Shown in pieces: positions 54,087 through 61,947 of a DNA stretch of 64,000 nucleotides. Position 1 is the first letter of the stretch, and every line of letters starts with the position of its first letter. Under the pieces are notes generated by a model that had not been told where the DNA came from, did no database searches, and was given only the letters and a program-made list of their open reading frames with translations. The translations under genes were made by a program, and so were the position numbers. Source of the stretch: Bog-159 sp963709155 (lineage in GTDB: Bacteria > Acidobacteriota > Terriglobia > Bryobacterales > Bryobacteraceae). The DNA lies in contig CAVPVD010000006.1 of NCBI GenBank assembly GCA_963709155.1, positions 186,001 through 250,000 on the forward strand, in the 5' to 3' direction.

Positions 54087-55301
54087 TCAGAGCGATGGCG
54101 AGCGCGCCTCCGCGCCCGCAGTCTCCGCCTGCTCCGACGAGATGTGCCAGACTCCGTCCGTCCGCACCAGCGTCATGCGCTCCTGCTCTTCACCGGCTGA
54201 TTTTCCGTGTCCCGACATCCGCCAATGCTTGCGAAACGTCGCTACCGCGCGATCCTCGCTTACCGGCGTGATCCCCAGGTCGGAGATGCGAAAAACGTCC
54301 AGATGGCCATAACGCGCGTGGGGCTTCCGGATGCTCTGGCGTACGGCCTGGCGCGTCACCGCGTGGCGGTCGAAATACGTGTTCACCACCGGCGCATAAC
54401 ATTGCGCCGCGGCGTCGGCATCGCCACGTTTCAGTGCGCCCGCCCAACGATCCAGCAGCATGCGAACCCCGGAGGTATCCGGCATGGACGGAACCGGCGT
54501 GCCCTCCACGATGCCTTCCGCGCTTGCCGCTGGCGCGACTGGCTGCGGCGGCGGCTGTACCGCCGGCGTCGCCGCCGTTGCCACCGCGATCCGGGCCGGG
54601 CCGCTCGCTGCATGCGACCTCGTTTGCCACCATACATAACCGAGTGCGCCCAACGCCAAGCCCAGCAGCATGGCCGCCGCATACCAGGGCCAGCGCCTTC
54701 TGCCGGAACCCTCCGGATCGGTATCGCTGACCGACTGCCGGGGACGCGGCGCGGGCCAACTCATCAACGGCGGTGGGACGGGCACCGCGGGCGGACCGGC
54801 CTGCGGGACGCACCGCCTGAAGCAGAAGTCCTCGTCGCTGATTCCCATCAGGCTGGGTTTGACCAATAAAACCAGGTCCTCGTCGGCGGCAAAATATGCG
54901 TTCCGCAGTTCCTCGTCTTCCCGCGAAAGCTCGAAGTCCGGCGCCGTTTGGCTCCGATAATAACCGAGCACCGACAGCCCCGGCTGCGCACCGCCGCGAA
55001 ACCACTCCACGGTTTCCTCGAGTTGCGCCCGATCGGCATCTGACAGGCGGTAGCAGGGGCCGAAGCGATGTTCCGAGGGGACCGGTTCGAAGTCCTCCAC
55101 CACGATCCGGTCCTCCGCACGCCGCCCGAGCAGAATCCCGCCCGTCTCGGCGCTGCGATGCGGCGCGGATGCGAAAGCTTCATTGACTTCCTGGTGGATA
55201 CCCTCCATCGCGCGCCGGCGAATATCGATGGGCGGCGATTCCGGCGGGCGCCAAGTCACATATTCGAGTTGCATTTCCTGGCTGGAAGACAGTCCGGGCA
55301 T
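54087..55301 (-). CDS. Membrane-anchored degenerate JAMM/MPN protein with SnoaL-like tail
   Basis: A 404-residue protein in three parts. Residues 20-160 follow the JAB/MPN (JAMM) plan: Glu52 in ETGGILLG, then YYRSQ, then Ser126 and Asp129. The spacing HxH-x7-S-x2-D is kept exactly, but both zinc histidines are replaced (Arg116 and Gln118), so it cannot be a standard metallo-isopeptidase. A single helix (WPWYAAAMLLGLALGALGYV, about 207-226) and a Pro/Ala linker follow. The end (about 285-395) is a SnoaL/DUF4440-like domain (LLDRWAGALKRGDADAAAQCYAP). Likely a binding or sensing protein; function unknown. Confidence 0.75.
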   Translation of the reverse strand: MPGLSSSQEMQLEYVTWRPPESPPIDIRRRAMEGIHQEVNEAFASAPHRSAETGGILLGRRAEDRIVVEDFEPVPSEHRFGPCYRLSDADRAQLEETVEWFRGGAQPGLSVLGYYRSQTAPDFELSREDEELRNAYFAADEDLVLLVKPSLMGISDEDFCFRRCVPQAGPPAVPVPPPLMSWPAPRPRQSVSDTDPEGSGRRRWPWYAAAMLLGLALGALGYVWWQTRSHAASGPARIAVATAATPAVQPPPQPVAPAASAEGIVEGTPVPSMPDTSGVRMLLDRWAGALKRGDADAAAQCYAPVVNTYFDRHAVTRQAVRQSIRKPHARYGHLDVFRISDLGITPVSEDRAVATFRKHWRMSGHGKSAGEEQERMTLVRTDGVWHISSEQAETAGAEARSPSL

Positions 55302-55373
55302 TGGTTGGTAGCTACGTCTTCAGACGGCTGCGGCTTGTGGTCCGTTGCGCAAACTAGTACTCCGCGGCATGCC

Positions 55374-56105
55374 TCAAGCCCCCATCCCCGGCAGCCTGGT
55401 CGTGCTGTGAACGCGTGCCAGGTGCACGAAGGCTTCCGCCGCGCCGCAGCCGCACTCGCGCCCGCGCCAGCTTTCCATCAGTTGGTGAAAATCGCGGTAA
55501 ATACGCTCGCCGTCCTGGCTTCGGTGCGCGAAAAGGGCCGCTTTTTTCTTCTCCCGCACGCTGGTAACATCCACATAATCAGTAGGATGAAAGCCCATGG
55601 TCTGCGCACCCAGGTCGACTTCATAATAATATAGCTCGAACCGTCCCCTCCCGGCCAGCCATGCACGGAAGGCCAAGGTGCCGGCGGCCTGATGGTCCAG
55701 GTGCGAGTCGATCGGCCATTGAGTGAATACCACGTCCGGATCTTCGGCCTCGATCAACTTCCGCAGGGATTCCGCCGCGTTCCGGTCAACCACCGTCGCG
55801 CCATCGATCTGGCCGGCGAAGACCGGCTTGGCGCCCAGGATCCGGCACGCGGCTGCGCACTCGGCCGACCGGATAGCGGCCGCCTCTTCATGAGATTTGC
55901 GCGGAATTCCCGCCTCGCCGCGCGTCAGGTAGACGATCGTTACGCTGGCCCCCAACGCGGCGTAGCGCGCCAACGTTCCGCCGCAGCCCGATTCCGGATC
56001 GTCCGGATGGCCGCCCACGCACACAATCTTCGTGGCATGTCCGCCGGATGTCTGGCCGGCGGCGAGGGCAGGTAAGGAAAGGAACTGGCGGCGCGAGGGT
56101 CCCAT
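55374..56105 (-). CDS. PIG-L family deacetylase
   Basis: A 243-residue zinc-dependent N-acetylglucosaminyl-type (LmbE-like) deacetylase. The family motif GGHPDDPE supplies His33 and Asp36, and DSHLDHQA supplies His138. The N-terminus MGPSRRQFLSLPALAAG looks like a Tat signal (twin Arg, RRQFL), so the enzyme is probably exported. Likely substrates are N-acetylated sugars or sugar conjugates. No clear operon partner; the JAMM-like gene follows after 72 bases. Confidence 0.93.
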   Translation of the reverse strand: MGPSRRQFLSLPALAAGQTSGGHATKIVCVGGHPDDPESGCGGTLARYAALGASVTIVYLTRGEAGIPRKSHEEAAAIRSAECAAACRILGAKPVFAGQIDGATVVDRNAAESLRKLIEAEDPDVVFTQWPIDSHLDHQAAGTLAFRAWLAGRGRFELYYYEVDLGAQTMGFHPTDYVDVTSVREKKKAALFAHRSQDGERIYRDFHQLMESWRGRECGCGAAEAFVHLARVHSTTRLPGMGA

Positions 56106-56160
56106 CGAGATAATCTCCCAGGGCTAGATTATACAGTCTGCACCCCGCGCCTAGTTCGTG

Positions 56161-56246
56161 GGGCGGCCAATCCTGGCCGCAGCCGCCTTTCCAGGCGGCT
56201 AGACCCGCTGGAAAGCGGGTCCGCGAGCTGAATAGCCCGCCCCACA
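56161..56246. repeat. Modular palindromic repeat, copy 8 (four hairpins)
   Basis: GCGGCCA/TGGCCGC, AGCCGCCT/AGGCGGCT, ACCCGCT/AGCGGGT and a diverged CGAGCT/AGCCCG stem lie in series between the hemerythrin and PIG-L genes. Confidence 0.8.
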
Positions 56247-56284
56247 ATGCAACGCATAATCGTTAATCTGCCTGACGCACTACA

Positions 56285-56713
56285 CTAACTGCCGATCTTC
56301 AAAGCGCGCGCGTATTTCTGGTCGTGCTCCATAATATGGTCCGTCAACCAATGCCGCAAAAACAGCATGAGCGATGCGTTTGAGACGGCTCCCCCGGCCT
56401 GTATAGTCTGCTGGATCTTAGACACCTGGCTGACCATCGCCCGGTGTAGTTCGAGATGCTCGGCAAACCCCTCGTAGCCGCGCTCTCTCATCAGGTTTTC
56501 TTCAAAGCTAAAGTGTTTGTCAACATAAGCTACCAGGCGCTCGATGAGGGTATGTTGAAAAGCTCGCCCGCGGCCTTCCTCCATGGCCTCCTGCAGTTCG
56601 CGAATCAAGCCCACCAGCGCTTTGTGCTGGCTGTCGATCGCGTCGATCTGGACGCTGTACTCGGGCCTCCATGTCATGAAATGCGTGTCAGCCGTTCGCT
56701 TTTCCAGTTCCAT
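56285..56713 (-). CDS. Bacteriohemerythrin
   Basis: A 142-residue four-helix di-iron O2-binding protein. The ATG at 56713 follows AGGAAGG. All seven iron ligands are present at the usual spacing: His30, His67, Glu71, His86, His90, His126 and Asp131. It is cytoplasmic and may store or deliver oxygen or sense it. The gene lies 46 bases downstream of the PH-like membrane protein gene on the same strand. Confidence 0.95.
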   Translation of the reverse strand: MELEKRTADTHFMTWRPEYSVQIDAIDSQHKALVGLIRELQEAMEEGRGRAFQHTLIERLVAYVDKHFSFEENLMRERGYEGFAEHLELHRAMVSQVSKIQQTIQAGGAVSNASLMLFLRHWLTDHIMEHDQKYARALKIGS

Positions 56714-56759
56714 CAGGCGCCTTCCTGTAAAGGACCATCGGCTAACCGGTCTCGGGACT

Positions 56760-57689
56760 TTAGGGCATCCACTCCTGCCGCAGTTCTTGCACAAACCGGT
56801 CGGGATCCTTGGCCTGGTAGAGGACCGCCGTCCCGCTGCCTTTGGGAGGAATCAGCACCAGGCGCTGGCCGCCCGCGCGATACATCCGCACGGTCGCGCC
56901 GGTGGTCACCCGAAACCATCCGGATTGGTAATTCTTATTGGCGAACCCGTTCGTGCGTAGTGTCGGCCGCCACTCCGAATCCTGCCTCAGGTCGACAATC
57001 CGGATGCCGGCCGCGTCCGTCGCGTCCGCATGCAGGGTCACGGGATAGAACTTGTCGTGGATCGTTAATGTATCCCGCGTCAGGGTGTAGCCGGGAGGCC
57101 CCGGAGCGTAGGCCACGGTCATTGCCACCATCGCCAGCACGATCGCCGCCACCGAGATCGCTACCATCTTGCCGATAGCATTCCCGCCCGTCTGGAATTG
57201 CGGTCCGCCTCCCGCGGCGCCGGTCGAAGGCGCGCCCGTCGCGCTGATGAAACCCTGCACATCGTCCGGGCTCAGCACCAGCGTTCGGCTCGACGTCACC
57301 ACAATCACCGTCTTGCTCCGGTCCGTCACATACCAATTGCACTTCCCCAGTTTCGCGGTGCGGAACAAGCCGTAGAATCCGAAGAGTCCTCCGTTGCCAA
57401 ATAACCGGATGACGCCTGTAAAATCGTCCGGACTGCCGGCCCTGACCTCGCGAATGTCCGCCGGCGGCACGCGCACGTTCCCGATCAGCCTTTTCACCAC
57501 GATCGCGCCCCCGGCAACCGCGTACCCTCTTGGAGAATACGCATAGGCCAGCCCGATCAACAACGGAAACAATAACGCGATGAAGATGATGTGGACCATC
57601 CACGCTACGACGATGAGCAGCACCGAGACCACCACGGTGACAGACTTCGCCGTCGCATCGTAAGGGGCGGAGAACTCCCGCTCCGGCAT
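56760..57689 (-). CDS. PH-like domain membrane protein
   Basis: A 309-residue protein. Two adjacent helices (about 15-52) are followed by a bacterial PH-like segment (YAVAGGAIVVKRLIGNVRVPPADIREVR, KTVIVVTSSRTLVLSPDD), a third helix (about 172-196) and a second PH-like region (YTLTRDTLTIHDKFYPVTL). It resembles bPH/YdbT-type membrane proteins of unknown function. The ATG overlaps the stop of the TIGR03437/PQQ-like gene by one base (TAATG), so it is translationally coupled to an exported protein. Confidence 0.78.
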   Translation of the reverse strand: MPEREFSAPYDATAKSVTVVVSVLLIVVAWMVHIIFIALLFPLLIGLAYAYSPRGYAVAGGAIVVKRLIGNVRVPPADIREVRAGSPDDFTGVIRLFGNGGLFGFYGLFRTAKLGKCNWYVTDRSKTVIVVTSSRTLVLSPDDVQGFISATGAPSTGAAGGGPQFQTGGNAIGKMVAISVAAIVLAMVAMTVAYAPGPPGYTLTRDTLTIHDKFYPVTLHADATDAAGIRIVDLRQDSEWRPTLRTNGFANKNYQSGWFRVTTGATVRMYRAGGQRLVLIPPKGSGTAVLYQAKDPDRFVQELRQEWMP

Positions 57690-60115
57690 TACTGGCCTAC
57701 GACGAACAGATGTCCGTCGTTCTGCGAATAGATCTTGCCGTCGCCGCCGATCGAGGCCGGCGTATACGCCGCGCCCAGCGCCAGTTGTTGAAAGATCTCC
57801 TGCAGCATCGATCCGCCCTGGCCGATAGCGAAGAGGTTGCCGTCTTCACTGTTCGCATACACCACGCCATTCGCGTCGATCGCCGGGCTGTTGACGCACC
57901 ATTCGAATCCGGCCGGATGGTCCGACACGCAAGTCAGCGATCCGTCCGCGTTGCGCGTGCAACTCTCCGTATTCGTGTTTTGATAGCTCCACTCGATATT
58001 CAGGTTCGCGTCGAGCTGCGTCACGAAGTACTGTTCCGGCGAAGCGGGATTGTTCGTGGTGCGGTCCGGGGGGCACGCCGTGGCGTCGTTGCAGTAGGAT
58101 CCCAGGCCGCCATAGTGGTTGTTCTTCGTCACCGCCGACCAGGTGCCGTCGTGCGCGTAAATCGCCGGCGTCGTATCCCAACCGAAACCGAATGCGCCGA
58201 GATAGTTACCGCTGGCATCGAAATGCATCAGGTGGCCCTGGGCATAGTTGTAGCGATTCCAGGCGCCAAACAGGATCGTACCATCGGGCGCCACCACTGG
58301 CGTCGATGAAGCGTCGTCCAGAACGCTGCCGTCGCCGGGCTGATTCGTCAGCGGATCCACGCCCAGCAAGGCGCCCGCGCTGCAACCTCCAGGCGTGCCG
58401 TTCGGCGGAAGCCATCCCCCATCGGCCACCGAAACCCCGCAACCATCGTGGAACCGGTTCCGCAGCGAAGCGATCCATTTCACGCTCAGATCCGGGTTCA
58501 GAGCCAGCAGAAAAGCGTAGCGGTCGTTGAAGTGTGCCCGGCTGACCGTATAAATCGTGCCGTCCGGCGCCACCGCCGGCGATACGTTCAAGCCCGCGCG
58601 CTGGCTGCCGCATGTGCTGGTTTGGGGAACCGCCGTCGTGCTGGGCGGCCACGGCAACTGCGTATCGAAGGATGTCACGCATTGGCTCGTCGCGCCGGGC
58701 GCTTGAGATGCCGTCAGCGCCGCATAGCTCGCCATCGATACCGCGCCGCCCCCAGAGATCTTGACTACCCAGGAATTGGTGGAATCGTTGCCATAAAATC
58801 CGTTCGTCGTCACTACCTGGACCACGTTGTAGTACAGGTTTCCGCTGGAGTCTATCGTGATGGGTCCGGTCTCGTAAGTGTTCGGATCCGTTCCAAATGG
58901 AGCGAAGCGCTGGATCAGAGCTCCGCTGGCCTCGTCCAGTTCGATCACGCTGCCGCTGGCCCCGGGCAGATAGATTACCCCGTTGCCTAACGCGGCATGG
59001 AACACCGGCTCCCAAAAATCGTTGCTCGATCCCGGCGCTTTCCAATCGCTGGCATAGCCCCATTGCTGGACCAGTTGCCCGTTCTGCCAGGTGAACTTGT
59101 TTTCGCCCCAAATCTGCGTGGAAAAGGAGCTGCTGGTGTAACTGCCCGACTTGTACTCCATGTACAGATCGTTCCCGTCCACCAGCGGAACCTGGTAATG
59201 CGCCACCAGTTCGTTGTAGTTGTACTGTTGCTCCTCGGGCACCAGCGGATCGTAAATGATGTTCTCCAGGATTTGGTTCAGACTCTGCCCGGCCACACCC
59301 AGGGCGCTGGTATGTTGTGGGTTTTGCGCCCACTGCGGCCAACCCGCGCCGATCGCGATGGTGGTTTGGACCGCACCGGTCACCCCGCCCGCTTCAATCT
59401 GGATCGTCGCTGTGCTGGCGGGCGTCGCGGTGGACGGCACGGTTACGTTGATCTGGTAGACCCCCACGAATTGTGGCGACAATCCGGCAAACGTAACCTG
59501 TGCGGCCACGCCCCCGATAGTCACCGTCGGCGAGTTCGTTACCCTGCGCAGCGTATCGAGCGAGTTGTTACCGGTGGTTGCCGGCGGGCTCACCGCTCCG
59601 AATCCGCTCCCCCACAGGACCAGTGAATCGCCCGGCGTCGCCGGATGGCTGGCCACCCCGGGGATGGCTCCCGTGGGCGCGGCCAACGACCCATCCAGAT
59701 TCACGGCCACGCCGTAGCCCCCAACCGTAAAGAGTCCGGGCGCGAAAGCGGCCACTTGCACGGCCCGCGGCGTGGATGACTCCGTACCGTTCGTCACCAC
59801 CACCGTCACCGTTCCGCTGGTGGGAACTTCCCACGGGAGTTGCGCGTTGATCTGTTGCGGCGAGACGTAAAGCAGCGGCGCGGCGATCCCATTGAAGCTG
59901 ACCGTGACGCCGCCCAGCGTATCGGACAATGGCACGGTGCTTGCGAAAGCCGGGCCTGCCGCAAGATTAGAACCGAAAATAGAGACCAGCGAGCCCGGAA
60001 CAGCCGGCGCCATGAAAGAGGCCGCGTCCACCACGCCTCCGGGTTCAACAAACGGAGTCTGCGCCGCGGCGAGCAGTGGAACCAGGAAAAGACCGCAACC
60101 AGTGAGCACCCTCAT
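57689..60115 (-). CDS. Secreted TIGR03437 / PQQ-like beta-propeller protein
   Basis: An 808-residue exported protein. After the signal peptide (VLTGCGLFLVPLLAAAQ), residues 25-250 form a TIGR03437 domain (VDAASFMAPAVPGSLVSIFGSNLA, YVSPQQINAQLPWE, VGVYQINVTVP). The remaining 550 residues are PQQ/WD-like propeller repeats (YLPGASGSVIELDEASGALIQRF, SPAVAPDGTIYTVSRAHF, GKIYSQNDGHLFVVGQ). In the other two TIGR03437 proteins here the domain is C-terminal; here it is at the N-terminus. A surface binding or redox role is possible but unproven. Confidence 0.85.
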   Translation of the reverse strand: MRVLTGCGLFLVPLLAAAQTPFVEPGGVVDAASFMAPAVPGSLVSIFGSNLAAGPAFASTVPLSDTLGGVTVSFNGIAAPLLYVSPQQINAQLPWEVPTSGTVTVVVTNGTESSTPRAVQVAAFAPGLFTVGGYGVAVNLDGSLAAPTGAIPGVASHPATPGDSLVLWGSGFGAVSPPATTGNNSLDTLRRVTNSPTVTIGGVAAQVTFAGLSPQFVGVYQINVTVPSTATPASTATIQIEAGGVTGAVQTTIAIGAGWPQWAQNPQHTSALGVAGQSLNQILENIIYDPLVPEEQQYNYNELVAHYQVPLVDGNDLYMEYKSGSYTSSSFSTQIWGENKFTWQNGQLVQQWGYASDWKAPGSSNDFWEPVFHAALGNGVIYLPGASGSVIELDEASGALIQRFAPFGTDPNTYETGPITIDSSGNLYYNVVQVVTTNGFYGNDSTNSWVVKISGGGAVSMASYAALTASQAPGATSQCVTSFDTQLPWPPSTTAVPQTSTCGSQRAGLNVSPAVAPDGTIYTVSRAHFNDRYAFLLALNPDLSVKWIASLRNRFHDGCGVSVADGGWLPPNGTPGGCSAGALLGVDPLTNQPGDGSVLDDASSTPVVAPDGTILFGAWNRYNYAQGHLMHFDASGNYLGAFGFGWDTTPAIYAHDGTWSAVTKNNHYGGLGSYCNDATACPPDRTTNNPASPEQYFVTQLDANLNIEWSYQNTNTESCTRNADGSLTCVSDHPAGFEWCVNSPAIDANGVVYANSEDGNLFAIGQGGSMLQEIFQQLALGAAYTPASIGGDGKIYSQNDGHLFVVGQ

Positions 60116-60138
60116 GCGCGGAATTCTACCACGCCCGT

Positions 60139-60180
60139 GGGGCGGGCAATCATGCCCGCAGCCGGCTTTTGCCCGGCCGC
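60139..60180. repeat. Modular palindromic repeat, copy 9 (short)
   Basis: GCGGGCAATCATGCCCGC and an AGCCGGC half-module end directly at the stop codon of the PilZ gene. The first module is identical to that of copy 6. Confidence 0.7.
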
Positions 60181-60540
60181 TTAAGAATCAATCGCCGCGA
60201 GCTGTGCGCCGCGGGTCCGAAACTCGTAGCGCTCGATCTTTACGGCAGCTTCGCCCGCCACACTCTCTATGATCCAACCGGCGATCTCCAGCTTCATCCG
60301 GCAGGTGTTATCGAGCAACGCTGGCCAATCTACCGCCAGCCGAATTTTCTGCCCGTGCTTCAAAGGGTGCTGGGTAGTGAAGCGGACTTCCCGGCTGCTG
60401 ATTTCGAGTGTCTTGCCCACTCCCACGAGGGTGATCCGGCTGCCCTTAACGCATTGATAACGCACATCTTGTACAATGGGAAACCGGCGGCGCGTGCGCC
60501 GTCCATGGTCTTCGCCTGGAAAGTTGTTCATCGTCGACAT
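60181..60540 (-). CDS. PilZ domain protein (degenerate c-di-GMP site)
   Basis: A 119-residue protein, start taken at ATG 60540 (GTG 60555 possible). The N-terminal RxxxR motif is present (GRRTRRRFPI). The second motif, normally (D/N)xSxxG, reads EISSREV, losing both the acidic/amide and the glycine residue, so c-di-GMP binding may be weak or lost. It continues with PilZ strands (FTTQHPLKHGQKIRLAVDWP, GWIIESVAGEAAVKIERYEF). Confidence 0.82.
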   Translation of the reverse strand: MSTMNNFPGEDHGRRTRRRFPIVQDVRYQCVKGSRITLVGVGKTLEISSREVRFTTQHPLKHGQKIRLAVDWPALLDNTCRMKLEIAGWIIESVAGEAAVKIERYEFRTRGAQLAAIDS

Positions 60541-60571
60541 TTGGAACACCGCCACTGCCTTGGTCCGCCCG

Positions 60572-60679
60572 TTACGGTGACTTCTTCCGGAGCGCCCAGA
60601 TCAACGACACGCCGATCAGCCCCACCACCACGACCGGCCACCAGGATGACGAAGCGCCGCTCGCAGCCAAAGCCAACAT
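60572..60679 (-). CDS. Possible 35-residue single-helix membrane protein
   Basis: The frame codes for a short Ala/Ser start, WWPVVVVGLIGVSLIWAL as one clean transmembrane helix, and RKKSP as a positive-inside tail. It lies just upstream of the PilZ gene on the same strand. No good ribosome site precedes the ATG, so it is a candidate only. Confidence 0.4.
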   Translation of the reverse strand: MLALAASGASSSWWPVVVVGLIGVSLIWALRKKSP

Positions 60680-60865
60680 GTTAAAGAAGGATACCACTGG
60701 ATAAAGATTTTGTAAAGTTTATTAGAGCAAGGCGGTGACGCGGCGGCTGATCGGCTGTTTTTATCGGCGCACTCGGCGTTCATCGGCGGCCAATATCGGT
60801 TTTGATTTTCCCGTTGGGCCGGAAGAAAAGCATATCTGGCCGGTAGAGCGCTAAAATAAGCGTTT

Positions 60866-61405
60866 ATGATCCGATCCGCTAAGCCCCTCGCTTTACTCGG
60901 CATCCTGGCACTGGGAGCCGGCCTATTTGCCCGCTCGCACCGCGGCGACGATCTTGTCGATCGCGTTCAGGGCGTGCGTATCGCCAGCCATCTGCCTTGC
61001 GACGGAGCCACTAACCCCCAGGAAGAATTGAAATTCGCCACCACTTTCTCGCCCGGCGGGTGGCAGCGGTCGTTCCACCTGGATGTTTTCGAGAGCCAGT
61101 TATTGCAAGCGCCTGGATCTTTACTTTTTCTGCCTGATGCACGGACACGACCGCTGGAAGCACGAGTGGACCCAGGATAGCCAAGGCGCTCCCGGCTCGG
61201 CGAGATACTGGATCAACGCCTGCTCTTCATGGGGTGCCAAAGATGCTCAGGAATATATTTTAGCGGGTGGTATCAGGAAGGTCCGGCCAATCCAAAACTG
61301 CCCTGGAAACAGGCCGCTATCAAGCAGGTTTCCGCCACGCCCGAAGTCTACGAATTCACGGATTCCAATGGCGGGACGGCGCGCGTCGAGATCCAACGCA
61401 AATAA
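60866..61405 (+). pseudogene. Decayed exported-protein gene (two frame changes)
   Basis: The first 72 codons make a clear signal peptide (LALLGILALGAGLFARS) and a plausible mature start, but the frame ends at a TAG (61178). A second frame is open across the middle (61083-61270; sensible stretch TQDSQGAPGSARYWINACSSW). The original frame resumes with a sensible C-terminus (WYQEGPANPKLPWKQAAIK) and ends at TAA 61403. The parts together look like one protein of about 180 residues broken by two indels. Family not recognised. Confidence 0.5.
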
Positions 61406-61450
61406 CCGGGCGGAGGCCGGTCTGCGATTCCAAACCCCCGCCCCTAAATT

Positions 61451-61813
61451 CTACGTGTGCTTGGTGCCCTTCAGAGTTCCGGACATATCCGGACCCTTGA
61501 ACTTGCCGTCGAACTTATTGCCGTCAATCGTGAGTTCGGTCGCGTAGGTGTTTTCGTTCACGATAACCTTGAACGTAAACGCCTTGCCATCCAGTTTGGC
61601 GTCCACAATCTGGAACTCGCCCGGATCGCCGCTCAACGTCCCACCCAGTTTGCCGCCGTCGTCCTTAACGATCAGCGTCCAATTGGCGGCCTGCCCGCTA
61701 TCGTCGGTGCCCACCACATCCCATGTCCCCACCACCGCCGCGTTGTCGGCCGCCCAAGCTGCCACTGAGGCGAATAGCAGGATCGTCAGAATCAAAGTTA
61801 ATGTACGTGTCAT
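61451..61813 (-). CDS. Exported beta-barrel-like small protein, unknown
   Basis: A 120-residue protein starting at ATG 61813 after a GGAGAG ribosome site. The signal peptide (LTLILTILLFASVAAWA) is followed by an antiparallel beta pattern (VVGTWDVVGTDDSGQAANWTL, GGKLGGTLSGD, FTFKVIVNENTYATELTIDGNK, FDGKFKGPDMSGTLKGTK) resembling lipocalin-like or avidin-like small barrels seen often in Acidobacteria. No known function. Confidence 0.8.
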   Translation of the reverse strand: MTRTLTLILTILLFASVAAWAADNAAVVGTWDVVGTDDSGQAANWTLIVKDDGGKLGGTLSGDPGEFQIVDAKLDGKAFTFKVIVNENTYATELTIDGNKFDGKFKGPDMSGTLKGTKHT

Positions 61814-61947
61814 TTTGCTTTCTCTCCAGAAGCTGAAATTGCGTAGTCCCTGCGCTGCCTGGTCGGTGCGCATCGGAACGCTTCCATGTAGCATACCGCA
61901 AGTCGGTTGTTTGTTGGCATGCCGCAACATACCGCAAAACGCCCCGG

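Noticed and set aside
61083..61547. Middle frame of the decayed gene as a separate 154-residue protein
   Set aside because: Only its first part looks protein-like; the tail is Arg/Pro/Ser-rich, and it fits better as a frame-shifted piece of the 60866-61405 gene.
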